Positions 55,376 to 64,000 of a stretch of 64,000 nt of DNA are shown one piece after another. Origin of the DNA: Dendrolimus kikuchii (Eukaryota > Arthropoda > Insecta > Lepidoptera > Lasiocampidae); contig CM034402.1 in NCBI GenBank assembly GCA_019925095.2, positions 4,661,501 to 4,725,500 of the forward strand. The letters are read 5' to 3'. The notes beneath the pieces are model-generated. The model was not told where the DNA came from and did not search any database. It was given only the letters and a program-made list of their open reading frames with translations. Both the position numbers and the translations under genes were made by a program. Position 1 is the stretch's first letter. Every line of letters starts with the position of its first letter.

Positions 55376-55848
55376 CATTTTTTGTATGCATTAGTTCTGC
55401 AGACAGGCAGACGAATCACCTGATGGAAACCGGTTACCATCGCTTATGGACATTTGCAATACCAAAGGAGCTACAATTGTGCTGATGCTTGCTTTCTAAA
55501 GGCAGATTTTTTTTCTTTTGCCCGGACGAACGAGATTGCCCGAGTCATATACTATTTTATTCTACTTGATATAGTAAATTTGGATGTGGTAGGTAAATGT
55601 ATTCAGGATAGGTGAGTGACTTATAGATAATATCTTTTATATACTTACATGAACTAGATGAATATTTTAGTACTGACATATATTTCTTTTACATATATAC
55701 ATATATATGCGCCCGCGTTGCCTTCTTCGAGCCAAAACCGCCCGCAAGAATTGCGTTTGTGTGAGTTGTTTTGGCCCAGGGAAGATGATCGGACCCAAAC
55801 TAAAGGCAGATTGAAACCTGACCACTAATACAACTCAAGGTTGTTAAT
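55376..55848 (-). mobile_element. SINE-A copy 17, split by a retroposed sequence
   Basis: The tail part 55376-55508 and the next part 55800-55848 (ATTGAAACCTGACCACTAAT) belong together. The head third is missing. Confidence 0.75.
55509..55799 (-). mobile_element. retroposed element of unknown origin, 13-bp target duplication
   Basis: The perfect direct repeat CTAAAGGCAGATT lies at 55496-55508 and 55800-55812. A T run stands at the left edge, so on the minus strand the insert ends in an A tail. Its 5' part is GC-rich (GGGCGGTTTTGGCTCGAAGA) and the rest AT-rich. Length is about 290 bp. I found no second copy in the window and no coding frame. It could be a SINE, a LINE end or a processed transcript fragment. 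Confidence 0.8.
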
Positions 55849-55924
55849 AAAACTACAAATGTTTCACAAAAATAATTATGACTTAAGGTTTCATACATAT
55901 TTCTTTTAACAAAAGTTATATTAC

Positions 55925-56040
55925 GCTAGTCTGAAAGTGATCGCTGTACAGCGATAAGGCCTAACCTTTTATTTCTGCCTTTACACGAAATGACTGCAAT
56001 ATGTATGTGGTGAACAATAAAGAGTTTTCTATCTATCTTT
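55925..56040 (+). mobile_element. LINE-E 3' tail, copy 4
   Basis: CAGCGATAAGGCCTAAC and GTGGTGAACAATAAAGAG with a (TATC)n end. Confidence 0.6.
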
Positions 56041-56185
56041 AGAAATGATAATATTATTAAAATGAAATTGATCTCATGGCTTAACGCTTCCGCTCCTGCG
56101 AGGCAGGAAACTCGCAAAGCCTATCACTGAAACAACCAGCAGCGCGGCTATTCAGCTGGATCCTCTTAGAATAAAATACTGAGAT

Positions 56186-56933
56186 AGGGACTAACTACAT
56201 TTATTCAGCTCAATTCAGGCTTTGTGTATACAATACACCACTTTTATATGAAGATACGTACACATCTATTCATCTTTTCGCCCCTATTCAGCTTTCGCAG
56301 TAAACTGACTTAAAATCAAGACAAATGTGTCTTTATCTACGCACACTCACGACAGCATTCAGTGCTCTCTCATCTCATGGGTATTCTTGCTCTTTTTTTA
56401 TTGCAGGAGTTCAGCAGATAGGCAGACGGCCCACTTGATGGAAGGCGGTTACCATCGCCTATAGACATTTGCAACACCAAAGGTGCTACAAATGCGTTGC
56501 TGTTCTCTTAAGGGAGACTGGATCCTGGTCACTAATGCCGGAACACAACTCAAGGTTGTTATGGCGACATACTTTAGACCAGGGGTGGTAGCCATTCAGT
56601 CGGGAAAATGCCCTACTACCTGGCTGTAGGTTGTTTTGCCGCCTCTTACGACTGGCCGCCCGGCCGCAGGAAATTGTATTCTTTCTCCGTTCCTGCACGG
56701 ATAAAACGCTCATACTAACCACAGCGTTCAGCGCCTTTTCGCTGCGTTTAGCGCTGCATGCGGACTGCCTACCCACACTTTTTCGACAGGTTTCAACGTT
56801 CGTATCAGAGAGTAATATGTGCGCTTCTTAGTCATTCAGCGTTGTAGGCGGCTGATAGAATTGAGGCGGAATAAGTGTAACCATAATCATCCAGCGAAAC
56901 GCGAATGGAGCTGAATAAATGTAGTTAGTCCCT
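56186..56933. mobile_element. DNA-transposon MITE with 26-bp perfect inverted ends, split by SINE-A
   Basis: AGGGACTAACTACATTTATT... at 56186-56211 is the exact reverse complement of 56908-56933. Removing SINE-A copy 18 leaves about 437 bp. The interior has several CAGCG/CGCTG words and no transposase. No target duplication was evident. Confidence 0.85.
56393..56703 (-). mobile_element. SINE-A copy 18 (full length) inside the MITE
   Basis: T run, TTGCAGGAGTTCAGCAGATA, complete body to CCTGCACGGATA. Confidence 0.9.
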
Positions 56934-57774
56934 TAGTCTAGACTCAACAGCCAAAGCAGAAGTAAATAATGGTTTAGTGGCACGACGACCTAAGGATAGA
57001 ATAGCACATTGTACTGATGATATCTTAATGATAAACGGCATATCCTACAACGCCTATCATCTTATTGTCAATAGTATTAACAGAAACATGAACCACGTGT
57101 TTTACTTGTTCCATTGAAATTATACAACAATTATTAGCTAAATTGTTGTTCACATAAATCCATTATTACAATTGCTCGTAAAACACACAATTGGTTTGGG
57201 TGACGACCCTTTTAGGCTTAACTATAATATTATCATTACTAATGACTTAACGCTAGACTAAAAGGCATTCAGAGGGTACGACGAGGTATTTATTTAATAC
57301 ATTTGTACTCATTATGTCTCACGATGCTACACTATCAATGTCTGTTATTAATATAACTGACAAGAACGTGGTAATTCACAAACTATGTAGAGTACCGTCC
57401 AGGTGACAAACCAGCAGTTCGATTTTAAAACTTAGCACTGACATTATTTTTAGAATTAATGTTTGTGCATTTATTGTCTCACTAGGTATTTGATTATGTA
57501 TTTATTGTGCTTAATAAAATATATAAATACTGTATCAAAGTATTATATAAATCCCTATAAGCTTAATAAATAGATTTGAAATGGCATATAATTGAAGTTC
57601 ATGACAGGTGTTAAATTTCTTAAAGTGCACTTGCTAGGTTTTTAAATTGTTCAGTTGAAATGTCCAATGTTCATTATCTCTCTATGTAACCATAAAAAGA
57701 TGATGGAAGTACTCCATGATTATATCAAAACTTATTTAGTAAATCTTGTTCAAAAACTTTTGCTGTCAGTCTTT
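56934..57774. other. no recognised feature
   Basis: AT-rich sequence without matched repeat. Confidence 0.3.
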
Positions 57775-58025
57775 GTGGTGGCGTTTTGCTGGCAGTCCTT
57801 TTGGTGAAGTGGGTTAAGCTTTTAGCGGTCTAGATTACTGGAAGTCAGAGGCTCCAGGGTATCGATTCCTGGCATGATAAATTTCAAAAAATAACTTTCC
57901 GCTATATACTATGTTCTGGGTGTCTGGGATCGGCCCTAGAGTGGTCAATTGTGTATTATCCATAACACAAGCGTAACTTGTTAAGCTTGAGGAGATACAA
58001 CATGTGTGTTTGTCTACCGATTATT
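57775..58025 (+). mobile_element. SINE-D copy 3
   Basis: GTGAAGTGGGTTAAGC head, B box region GGGTATCGATTCCTGGC (with an inserted base), GTTCTGGGTGTCTGGGATCG, end GTGTGTTTGTCTACCGATTA. Confidence 0.82.
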
Positions 58026-58207
58026 TTTTATGAAAAGAATATTGTAAAAGTAAAAACAATTTTTCAACGCGACGCGAACAATTTTTGTTTTTATTTTAGT
58101 CACGCTATCAGTATTACTTGGTAGTAGTAGTCTATCAAAGCAATGTTATACTTTATTTCAAACATTTACTTACGTAATATTTAATTTGAATATACATGAA
58201 CTAAAAT

Positions 58208-59091
58208 GAGTGACCTAGTTGTAAGCACCTTGCTTTATGCGGATGATGCCGTGCTTTTAGCCGAATCGCCATCAGAACTGCAAACACTAGTCACAATGAT
58301 GAAAGAAGACTGTCAGACGAGAGGCTTACATTTGAATGCGAAGAAAACAAAGGTTATGGTGTTTGAAAGTGAAGAAACCAGAACGAATGCAAGGATAATG
58401 GTCGATGATGTTATGCTGGAGCAAGTGAATGAGTTTGTATATCTTGGATGTGCTTTTAGCAGGGATGGAAGGTACACCGTTGATATAGAAAGAGGAGTGA
58501 ATTTGGGGAATAGTGTGAATGGAGCGTTAGGTAAACTTCTAGGCGCTAAGAACCTCAGCCAGAAGGCCCAGCTCGCCGTACACAACGCGGTGCTGGTAGC
58601 TACGCTCACGTATGGAAGCGAGAGTTGGATATGGAAGAAAGAGCATGAAAGTAGAGTAAACGCGGTCGAGATGCGAGCACTGCGCAAAATCTGCGGAGTG
58701 ACGCTTGCGGACCGCGTTCGTAATACCGAAGTAAGAAAGAGAGTTGGTCTGAAAGAGGGTGTCGGGGTGAAGGTAAAGAAAGGAATGCTCAGGTGGTTCG
58801 GACATATAGAAAGAATGCATGATGAAAGAATGAATAAACAGATATACAATGCAAAAGTGGATGGATGCAGAAGTCGTGGAAAGCCCCGACACACTTTCCA
58901 TGATCAAATTGATCGTGTACTAGCAGAAGGTGATGTTAGGAGCCTTAAGAACAGACGAGCGTGCATGACAAGAGTTATGAATGTCAAAGAAGCAAGTGAG
59001 GTGTGTAAGAATAAGCCTAAATGGCGCTCTGTTGTTCGTGCCTACCCCACAAGGGAACTGGCGTGAAGTTATGTATGTATGTATGTATTGT
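58208..59091 (+). mobile_element. LINE-C, longest copy: 5'-truncated RT frame with 12-bp target duplication
   Basis: The open frame 58206-59066 has 286 codons. It begins inside the reverse transcriptase: S-T-L-L-Y-A-D-D-A-V-L-L-A is the catalytic box (residues 7-19). Then come N-A-K-K-T-K-V-M-V, F-V-Y-L-G-C-A-F-S, L-T-Y-G-S-E-S-W-I-W, A-L-R-K-I-C-G-V, L-R-W-F-G-H-I-E-R-M and the basic C-terminus G-K-P-R-H-T-F to T-R-E-L-A. The end is GTGAAGT plus (TATG)n. ATGAACTAAAAT flanks it at 58196-58207 and 59092-59103. The apparent start codon is made of the last two target bases plus the first LINE base, so it is a chance start. An intact frame means a recent insertion. The protein lacks the endonuclease and the first half of the RT, so it cannot act alone. 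Confidence 0.93.
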
Positions 59092-59139
59092 ATGAACTAA
59101 AATATTGTAATTTAGAAGTATTATTAAATAAAATAAATT

Positions 59140-59575
59140 TTGGCCTGTGGAACTCCCTCCCCTTGAAAATCAGACAAGCTACATCCATTTTTACATTAAA
59201 ACACTCGATCACTGGCCATTCTTATTCCATTAAATAAAATTTGTTGCAGTAAATAGAATTATATTATTATTCCCATGTAAGTATATGTAATTTATATTAT
59301 TATCTATAATCCATTTAATTATATATATCTATAGTAGTTTATTATTATTATTTTCTTTTTTTTCTTTAATTGTATTTAATTACGATTGAATTAGTTTTCA
59401 TTTAGTTATACCACCAAATATTATTTAATTTTTTTTTAATGTCTCCTTTGGCACCGGGTTGCCTGGAAGAGATCACCATAAGCGATAAGGCCGCACATTG
59501 TTCCAATAGAAATGTATTCATATTCAATTGTCTAGGTTTAAGTTATGGTGAACAATAAAGAGTTTTCATTACAAA
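59140..59575 (+). mobile_element. LINE-E end with coding C-terminus, copy 5
   Basis: L-W-N-S-L-P-L-K-I-R-Q-A-T-S-I-F-T-L-K (from about 59150) is the classic C-terminal block of Jockey/CR1-type LINEs, stopping near 59238. About 210 bp later comes GGGTTGCCTGGAAGAGATCA and the AACAATAAAGAG end. This copy links the tail fragments at 1536, 18935 and 55925 to a LINE. Confidence 0.78.
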
Positions 59576-59656
59576 TTACCGATATACAAACCTAATTAAA
59601 ATGGTAGTCTTAAAATAAATTATATACACAAATTAAATTAGTCTATCTTGATCAGT

Positions 59657-59868
59657 GGAAGGCCACGACACACCTTCCATGATCAAATTGATCGTGTACT
59701 AGCAGAAGGTGATGTCAGGAGCCTTAAGAACAGACGAGCGTGCATGACAAGAGTTATAAATGTCAAAGAAGCAAGTGAGGTGTGTAAGAATAAGCCTAAA
59801 TGGCGCTCCGTTGTTCGTGCCTACCCCGCAAGGGAACTGGCGTGAAGTTATGTATGTATGTATGTATT
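59657..59868 (+). mobile_element. LINE-C 3' fragment h, 9-bp target duplication
   Basis: GGAAGGCCACGACACACC start, family C-terminus, (TATG)n tail. TTGATCAGT flanks it at 59648-59656 and 59869-59877. Nearly identical to the end of 58208-59091. Confidence 0.9.
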
Positions 59869-59889
59869 TTGATCAGTTCATTTTTAGTT

Positions 59890-60062
59890 GACTATTATCA
59901 CATTTTTTTTGGTCACACAACTTTCATCTCTTCTCATTACATTCCCATACTGCTTTAGTCTTCTTACTCACTTCTTACTCTTAATATTTCAGCCAGGACC
60001 GTTACTTTCAAAGAGTCTCTTGTGTACTTATTTCTCAACTTATCCATTCTTGTAAAACTATT
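59890..60062 (-). mobile_element. fragment of the 1791-2130 LINE type
   Basis: The minus strand gives R-M-D-K-L-R-N-K-Y-T-R-D-S-L-K-V followed by frame breaks, matching M-D-K-V-R-N-E-Y-I-R-R-S-L-K-V at 2040-2110. DNA-level match over about 150 bp. Confidence 0.7.
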
Positions 60063-60429
60063 TATCTCAACATTTCTTCACAGCAGAATGGAGACATTTT
60101 AAACTAAAAAGATTTATCAGTTTAAGACATAACTATAGGTATCAACCTTTAACAGCCGGCTTATAGTACTTTATATTGTCTTGATCGTCGTTGCTACGCT
60201 AAGGGTCTCAAGATCTATTAATAAAAGGACCCTCCACACGTCCCACTTGCAATTACAATAGCTTCTTTGTCCACACCGACGGGTATTAATTGACAAATCG
60301 CTGGCCTTTAATTGATGGTTGAGGATGACTCGTGATTTGACATTCAATTGACGCATGGAACGTTTGACAGTCTTGATAGTGTAGATTAAAAATGAATATG
60401 CTATATTTTAGCTCTTAGACGCGTTTAAA

Positions 60430-60665
60430 TCTTATACTAATATATAAAGCTGAAGAGTTTGTTTGTTTGAACGCGCTAATCTCAGGAAATACTTGTCTGA
60501 TTTGAAAAATTCTTTCAGTGTTAGATAGCCCCTTAATCAAGGAAGACTATACGCTATATATCATCACTCTAAAACCAATAGCAGCGGAGCACAAATGAAG
60601 AATGTTTCAAAATCGGGGGCTTTTTTTAACTATTTCATGCGAACGAAGTCACGGGCAGAAGCTAG
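60430..60665 (+). mobile_element. Helitron-G copy, complete (236 bp)
   Basis: TCTTATACTAATATATAAAG after A to GGGCAGAAGCTAG before T. Best representative of this subfamily. Confidence 0.78.
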
Positions 60666-60830
60666 TTTAATATAAAATTTTAAATAACAAAGACATCGAA
60701 ACTGAAATATACTATGTAGCAGATCACTGCCAACGGGGAGCGTGCCCAGAAGGCTGGCTGCATTGCCGCGCTGTATGGCAATACTTATTTGTTGTGCAAA
60801 ATATGAGCCAGCCTTCTGATCACGGATAGT
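60666..60830 (+). repeat. M hairpin repeat, best-preserved hairpin
   Basis: AGAAGGCTGGCT (60748-60759) and AGCCAGCCTTCT (60806-60817) pair perfectly. ATTGCC and GGCAAT pair inside. It starts right at the end of a Helitron-G copy. Confidence 0.75.
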
Positions 60831-60944
60831 GTCCAATTTTAGCTCTTAAATTAAATAAATAATGCATTTCTTTTCTTACATTTTTTCTTATAAATATTAT
60901 ATAAATTATGTACATTTTTTTATATAAAAATCTGATCTCCATAA

Positions 60945-61400
60945 GCAGTGGGACCTACGGTTCAGGTGGTTAAGGCTGTAGAGATAGGAATCTTCTCACA
61001 ATACGGGCCGTTTCCAACAGAGTTGCCTTCTGCATACCCAGATATTAAGCGAGAGCCTTTAGAGATGACGGTTAACGCTCTTCGCTATTAGTCCATTCAC
61101 TGAAACCACTATTGATAGTATGATTATAGAGTCTAAGTTCCACATGGCGGAAACGTGATGAGCAAGATCGATATATTTCATTTGTTTTTCTTTCTCGGCC
61201 TTCACGTGGTTACTATTATGGGGAAAGTCAAAGTGGTAGCCATGGCCGAAAATGGTCAGAACAATCATCATCATCATCGTCATTATGGGGAATCGCGACA
61301 TCTACAATTTCAGTACTTCTCGTAGACCGATTAACTATCACAATATCAGGCTTATTGTCAACAATACCTGTCTATGATAATTGATCTGTCCCAGTAGAGT
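60945..61400 (-). mobile_element. LINE protein C-terminal region, disrupted by a trinucleotide repeat
   Basis: Minus strand, in order: D-I-V-I-V-N-R-S-T-R-S-T-E-I-V-D-V-A-I-P, a (GAT)n run near 61267-61285 that breaks the frame, V-K-A-E-K-E-K, D-L-A-H-H-V-S-A-M-W-N-L-D-S, V-V-S-V-N-G-L-I-A-K-S, and after a stop M-Q-K-A-T-L-L-E-T-A-R-I-V-R-R-F-L. These are recognised C-terminal motifs of an animal retroelement reverse-transcriptase protein. Clade not assigned. Confidence 0.72.
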
Positions 61401-61434
61401 AGACAACTCTTATTTTTAAGAGTTTCTTATATTT

Positions 61435-61711
61435 TATCCGTGCAAGAACGGAGAAAGAATATAATTTCCTGCGGCCGGGCAATCTATCGTAAGTGGCGAC
61501 AAAACAACCCACAGCCAGGTGGTAAGATATTTGCCCGTCAGGATAGCTACCACCGCTGGTTTAGAGTATGTCGCCATAACGACTTTGAGTTTAGTTCTGG
61601 CATTAGTGATAAGGTTCCAGTATTCCTTTAAAGAGCGGCAACACATTGTTGTTACCGATGTCCATAAGCGATGATAACCACTTTCCATCAGATGGGCCTT
61701 GTGCCTGTCTA
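61435..61711 (+). mobile_element. SINE-A copy 19, tail cut
   Basis: ATCCGTGCAAGAACGGAG head, diverged body, ending at GTGCCTGTCTAC without the last 25 bp. Confidence 0.8.
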
Positions 61712-61884
61712 CGTAGCCATAACAACCTTCAGTTGTGTTCCGGCATTAGTGAGCAGGTTCCAGTATCCCTTAAGAGAGCAACAGCGCATATGTAACACCT
61801 TTGGTGTTGCAAATGTCCATAGGCGCTAGTAACTGCTTTTCATCAAGTGGGCCGTCTGCCTGTCTGCTGGACTCCTGCAATAAA
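61712..61884 (+). mobile_element. SINE-A copy 20, second half, fused in tandem
   Basis: It starts GTAGCCATAACAACCTTC in the middle of the family and runs to CTCCTGCAATAAAG. It follows copy 19 without spacer, giving a head-tail then half-tail chimera. Confidence 0.82.
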
Positions 61885-62040
61885 GAAAAGTCATGCAATA
61901 AATAATTTCAAAAAATTGGATGAATTTTTACAAAACGTAGGGTATTTTTGGCCTTCTGCACTGTCATTGGCTAAGACAGAGCGTTTTCTTCTCAATGCAT
62001 CGTGTAAATATTTTTTAATGTATGTTCAACCATAACTTTT

Positions 62041-62320
62041 TTGTTTCTGAATCGAATTTAATGATTCTTTTTGCATTGGATTTAGTAAAGCTTCAACACG
62101 ATCTTATATTAATGTAATTGCTATTGGACTTTGGATTCCGAAGATATAGTTGAAAATTTAACAAAATCACACAAAAAAATGTGTTGGTTTTGCGGGTTTT
62201 CAACCGTAATTTTTTTCTTTAAGTACCGGTTTTGATCATTCTATTTGCGTTGGATTCAGTACACCTTCAGGATATTTTCAGATAAACTTCATTGTTATTG
62301 GATATTATATAAGTAAGTTA
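62041..62320. repeat. diverged direct duplication
   Basis: ATTCTTTTTGCATTGGATTT near 62063 and ATTCTATTTGCGTTGGATTC near 62238, each followed by TTCA, a TAAT/GATAAA stretch and ATTGCTATTGGA or ATTGTTATTGGA. The period is about 175 bp. Confidence 0.5.
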
Positions 62321-62541
62321 AAAGTGAAAAAATAACATTTTCTAGCAGAAAAGAAACAGACTTAAAGAGAATAAATAGTAAAAAATAAATATTTGCTACA
62401 ACATCTGTAAGTCGCTGCTAATTAAACTACTTATAGTCTTATAGTATAGTCTATTACTATTCAACTTATACAATACAATATAGGCTTTTTTCATTGTATT
62501 AGTTTATAAATTAATGTAAGTTTAGTAAAAAATCTAAATGT

Positions 62542-62716
62542 GTGCTGGGACACATAGTAGAAGTGAAACTTCAACGGATAAGTGACAAGACGAATCGCAA
62601 TAAAATTTTAACTTGAAGTTTTACGGGCACATTGTTAATGTACTTGTCCAATTTGAAAACCTGCCCGTTTTGCCACTTGTCCGTTGAAGTTTCACTTCTA
62701 CTATGTGTCCCAGCAC
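62542..62716. mobile_element. 175-bp MITE with 43-bp terminal inverted repeats
   Basis: 62542-62584, beginning GTGCTGGGACACATAGTAGA, pairs with 62674-62716 with one mismatch. The next outer bases also pair partly. No coding capacity. The superfamily cannot be told without a clear target duplication. Confidence 0.88.
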
Positions 62717-62722
62717 AGATTT

Positions 62723-63009
62723 CAATTTTCGCAGGTTTACTGCAAATTATGATTTGGTTAGGTTAGATACATTTTAATGAACGAATTTTTTATTTAAACA
62801 TATTTTATTTTATCAAACAAAAAACTGAATTCGATCCGGAGCCAAAAAACACATTCATAGTCTACTCTAAAAGTATGCCGCCTCTCACCACGTCTAGTCT
62901 AAATTTATGCTACTCCTCCACGCAGCCGTAACGCTTTTTCGTGACAGAAAAATCCTAAGACCCCCCCGTTTATATAGAAGTTTCACTTCAAAAATATGAA
63001 AAATCAACA
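62723..63009. other. no recognised feature
   Basis: No matched repeat or gene between the MITE and SINE-D copy 4. Confidence 0.3.
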
Positions 63010-63240
63010 AATTGACGACCTCTGTGGTTAAGCTGGCTAAGCTTTTGCTAACCAACCTTGCTACAATACAGAGGCTCCGGGGTCGAGTCCTGGCATTGTA
63101 AATATTGTAATCAATTTTTTCGCTATTTACTATGGTCTGAGTATCTGGGATTGGGTCAATAGTCCTCCATAGTATATTACCCAAAACACAAGCGTAACTT
63201 GCTTAGCTTGGGGATATAAAATGTGTGTGTTTGTCTACCG
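63010..63240 (+). mobile_element. SINE-D copy 4
   Basis: CTGTGGTTAAGCTGGCTAAG head, CAGAGGCTCCGGGGTCGAGT B box region, ACTATGGTCTGAGTATCTGG, end GTGTGTTTGTCTACCGATAT. Confidence 0.85.
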
Positions 63241-63287
63241 ATATTATTAATTGCAAAATATAGTAATTTTTATGTTTTGTTGTGTTC

Positions 63288-63375
63288 TTTAACGGCATTA
63301 TTTTTAATGCTATAAACATGACGTATTTGGCCATTGTCACTAACAGTAACATCATCCAAGATGAAACAGGGAAAT
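63288..63375 (+). repeat. L repeat, copy 2
   Basis: TTTAACGGCATTATTTTTAA, GTCACTAACAGTAAC. Partner of 9040-9120. Confidence 0.4.
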
Positions 63376-63849
63376 TAGGGTAACACATTTGGTACAATTT
63401 TGTTCACACGCGTTCCATTGTTACTCTTTTCCCAAACAAGTAACATAGAAAGAAAAAACTTAGCAACGCAAATTTGCTCTTCAAACATTCGTTACTACAT
63501 TATTCAAGTTACGCGTTTTTCCGATGCAGACTACGCCGTGAGCAAATTAAATTTGTGAAGTGTTCTCGAAGTTACTCAGCTGTGTGTAGTTGATGTTCGT
63601 TTTGTTCGAGACAACTTCGAGTTTTCGACTTATCCTTTTGGTCGGCTTATATCTTTAAGTTATCGAGCTGTCGACGAAGAGAGAATGTATGAAAAGAGAC
63701 TGATAATACGACTAGGTTAAGGTTGTTATGGTCGTATTACAGCCTAAGTTTTATCCTATTGATCTCTTATTTATTAAAAAGTAATATCTATGAGCATATA
63801 CATAATTAATATTTAAACTCTTATGAACAACCGGAAGGTATCTATAAAA
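63376..63849. other. no recognised feature
   Basis: Nothing recognised before the LINE fragment at the window end. Confidence 0.3.
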
Positions 63850-64000
63850 GCACATCTGGCTGTCCATCAAGGGGTGTTAGTATCAATGCTAATGTGTGGC
63901 AGTGAAACAACAGCTGAAATGAGAACTTTGAGAAATATATGTAAGGTTAAAGAAAGTGATATGATAAGAAATAATATGGTAAAAACTTGGTGGATTGAAA
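63850..64000 (+). mobile_element. LINE-C-like fragment running off the window
   Basis: The frame gives A-H-L-A-V-H-Q-G-V-L-V-S-M-L-M-C-G-S-E, then A-E-M-R-T-L-R-N-I-C-K-V. It aligns with A-Q-L-A-V-H-N-A-V-L-V-A-T-L-T-Y-G-S-E and E-M-R-A-L-R-K-I-C-G-V in the 58208 copy, with about 15 residues deleted between. Old copy, probably continuing beyond 64000. Confidence 0.75.

Noticed and set aside
58313..58907. 193- and 122-codon minus-strand frames opposite the LINE-C RT
   Set aside because: Antisense shadows of the RT frame with no own motifs.
1..64000. CRISPR arrays, rRNA genes, prokaryotic operons
   Set aside because: No regular spaced short repeats, no rRNA-like conserved blocks and no clustered long frames; composition and repeats are those of an insect nuclear genome.

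Overview
The window looks like gene-poor, AT-rich nuclear DNA from an insect, most likely a moth or butterfly. I infer this from the repeat types: tRNA-derived SINEs, non-autonomous Helitrons, 5'-truncated non-LTR retrotransposon tails and R1-clade LINE remains, together with the lack of dense coding. I see no bacterial operons, rRNA, true tRNA genes or CRISPR arrays. Clade names for repeats come from motif recognition, not from a database search.

The only convincing host genes are three small intronless reading frames in tandem on the minus strand between 21.4 and 23.7 kb. They look like divergent paralogues of the ER membrane protein BAP29/BAP31: three membrane segments, with a conserved block K/R-N-Y-x-x-A-G-F-S-L-F at the third in two of them. 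In transcription order they are a 252-residue protein (a), a 152-residue protein (b) that starts only 25 nt after the stop of a, and a 200-residue protein (c) 469 bp further on. The a/b spacing suggests a two-cistron transcript.

Most of the rest is mobile DNA, much of it nested. Working family names used below: SINE-A, an A-tailed repeat of about 310 bp with about 20 copies; Foldback-B, inverted arms around a spacer; LINE-C, 3' ends of RTE-type non-LTR elements ending in (TATG)n; SINE-D and SINE-F, tRNA-derived; LINE-E, Jockey/CR1-type 3' ends; Helitron-G, with 5' TC, 3' CTAG and insertion between A and T; M, a hairpin family; P, an element with a tandemly repeated internal unit; a solo LTR family; an R1-clade LINE; and two terminal-inverted-repeat MITEs. 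For A-tailed elements, strand means head-to-tail direction.

Layout. 0-11 kb: SINE-A, LINE-C, a P array, SINE-F, Helitrons, Foldback-B, SINE-D. 12.4-14 kb: SINE-A split by an R1-clade LINE. 14.5-20.9 kb: Helitrons (one inside another), Foldback-B, SINE-F, LINE-C. 21.3-23.7 kb: BAP-like genes. 24-37 kb: SINE-F, nested SINE-A/Foldback-B, LINE-C, a long CA microsatellite, a GC-rich repeat, a solo LTR. 37-39.6 kb: nothing recognised. 39.6-50.5 kb: SINE-A, a solo LTR carrying two later insertions, Foldback-B, a LINE pseudogene split by SINE-A. 50.5-64 kb: Helitrons, nested SINE-A and MITEs, the longest LINE-C reading frame, and LINE remains to the window edge.

The nesting gives a partial relative chronology. 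SINE-A jumped into a Helitron, a Foldback, a LINE and a MITE. SINE-A copies were later hit by an R1-clade LINE, a LINE-E type fragment and an unidentified retroposed sequence.
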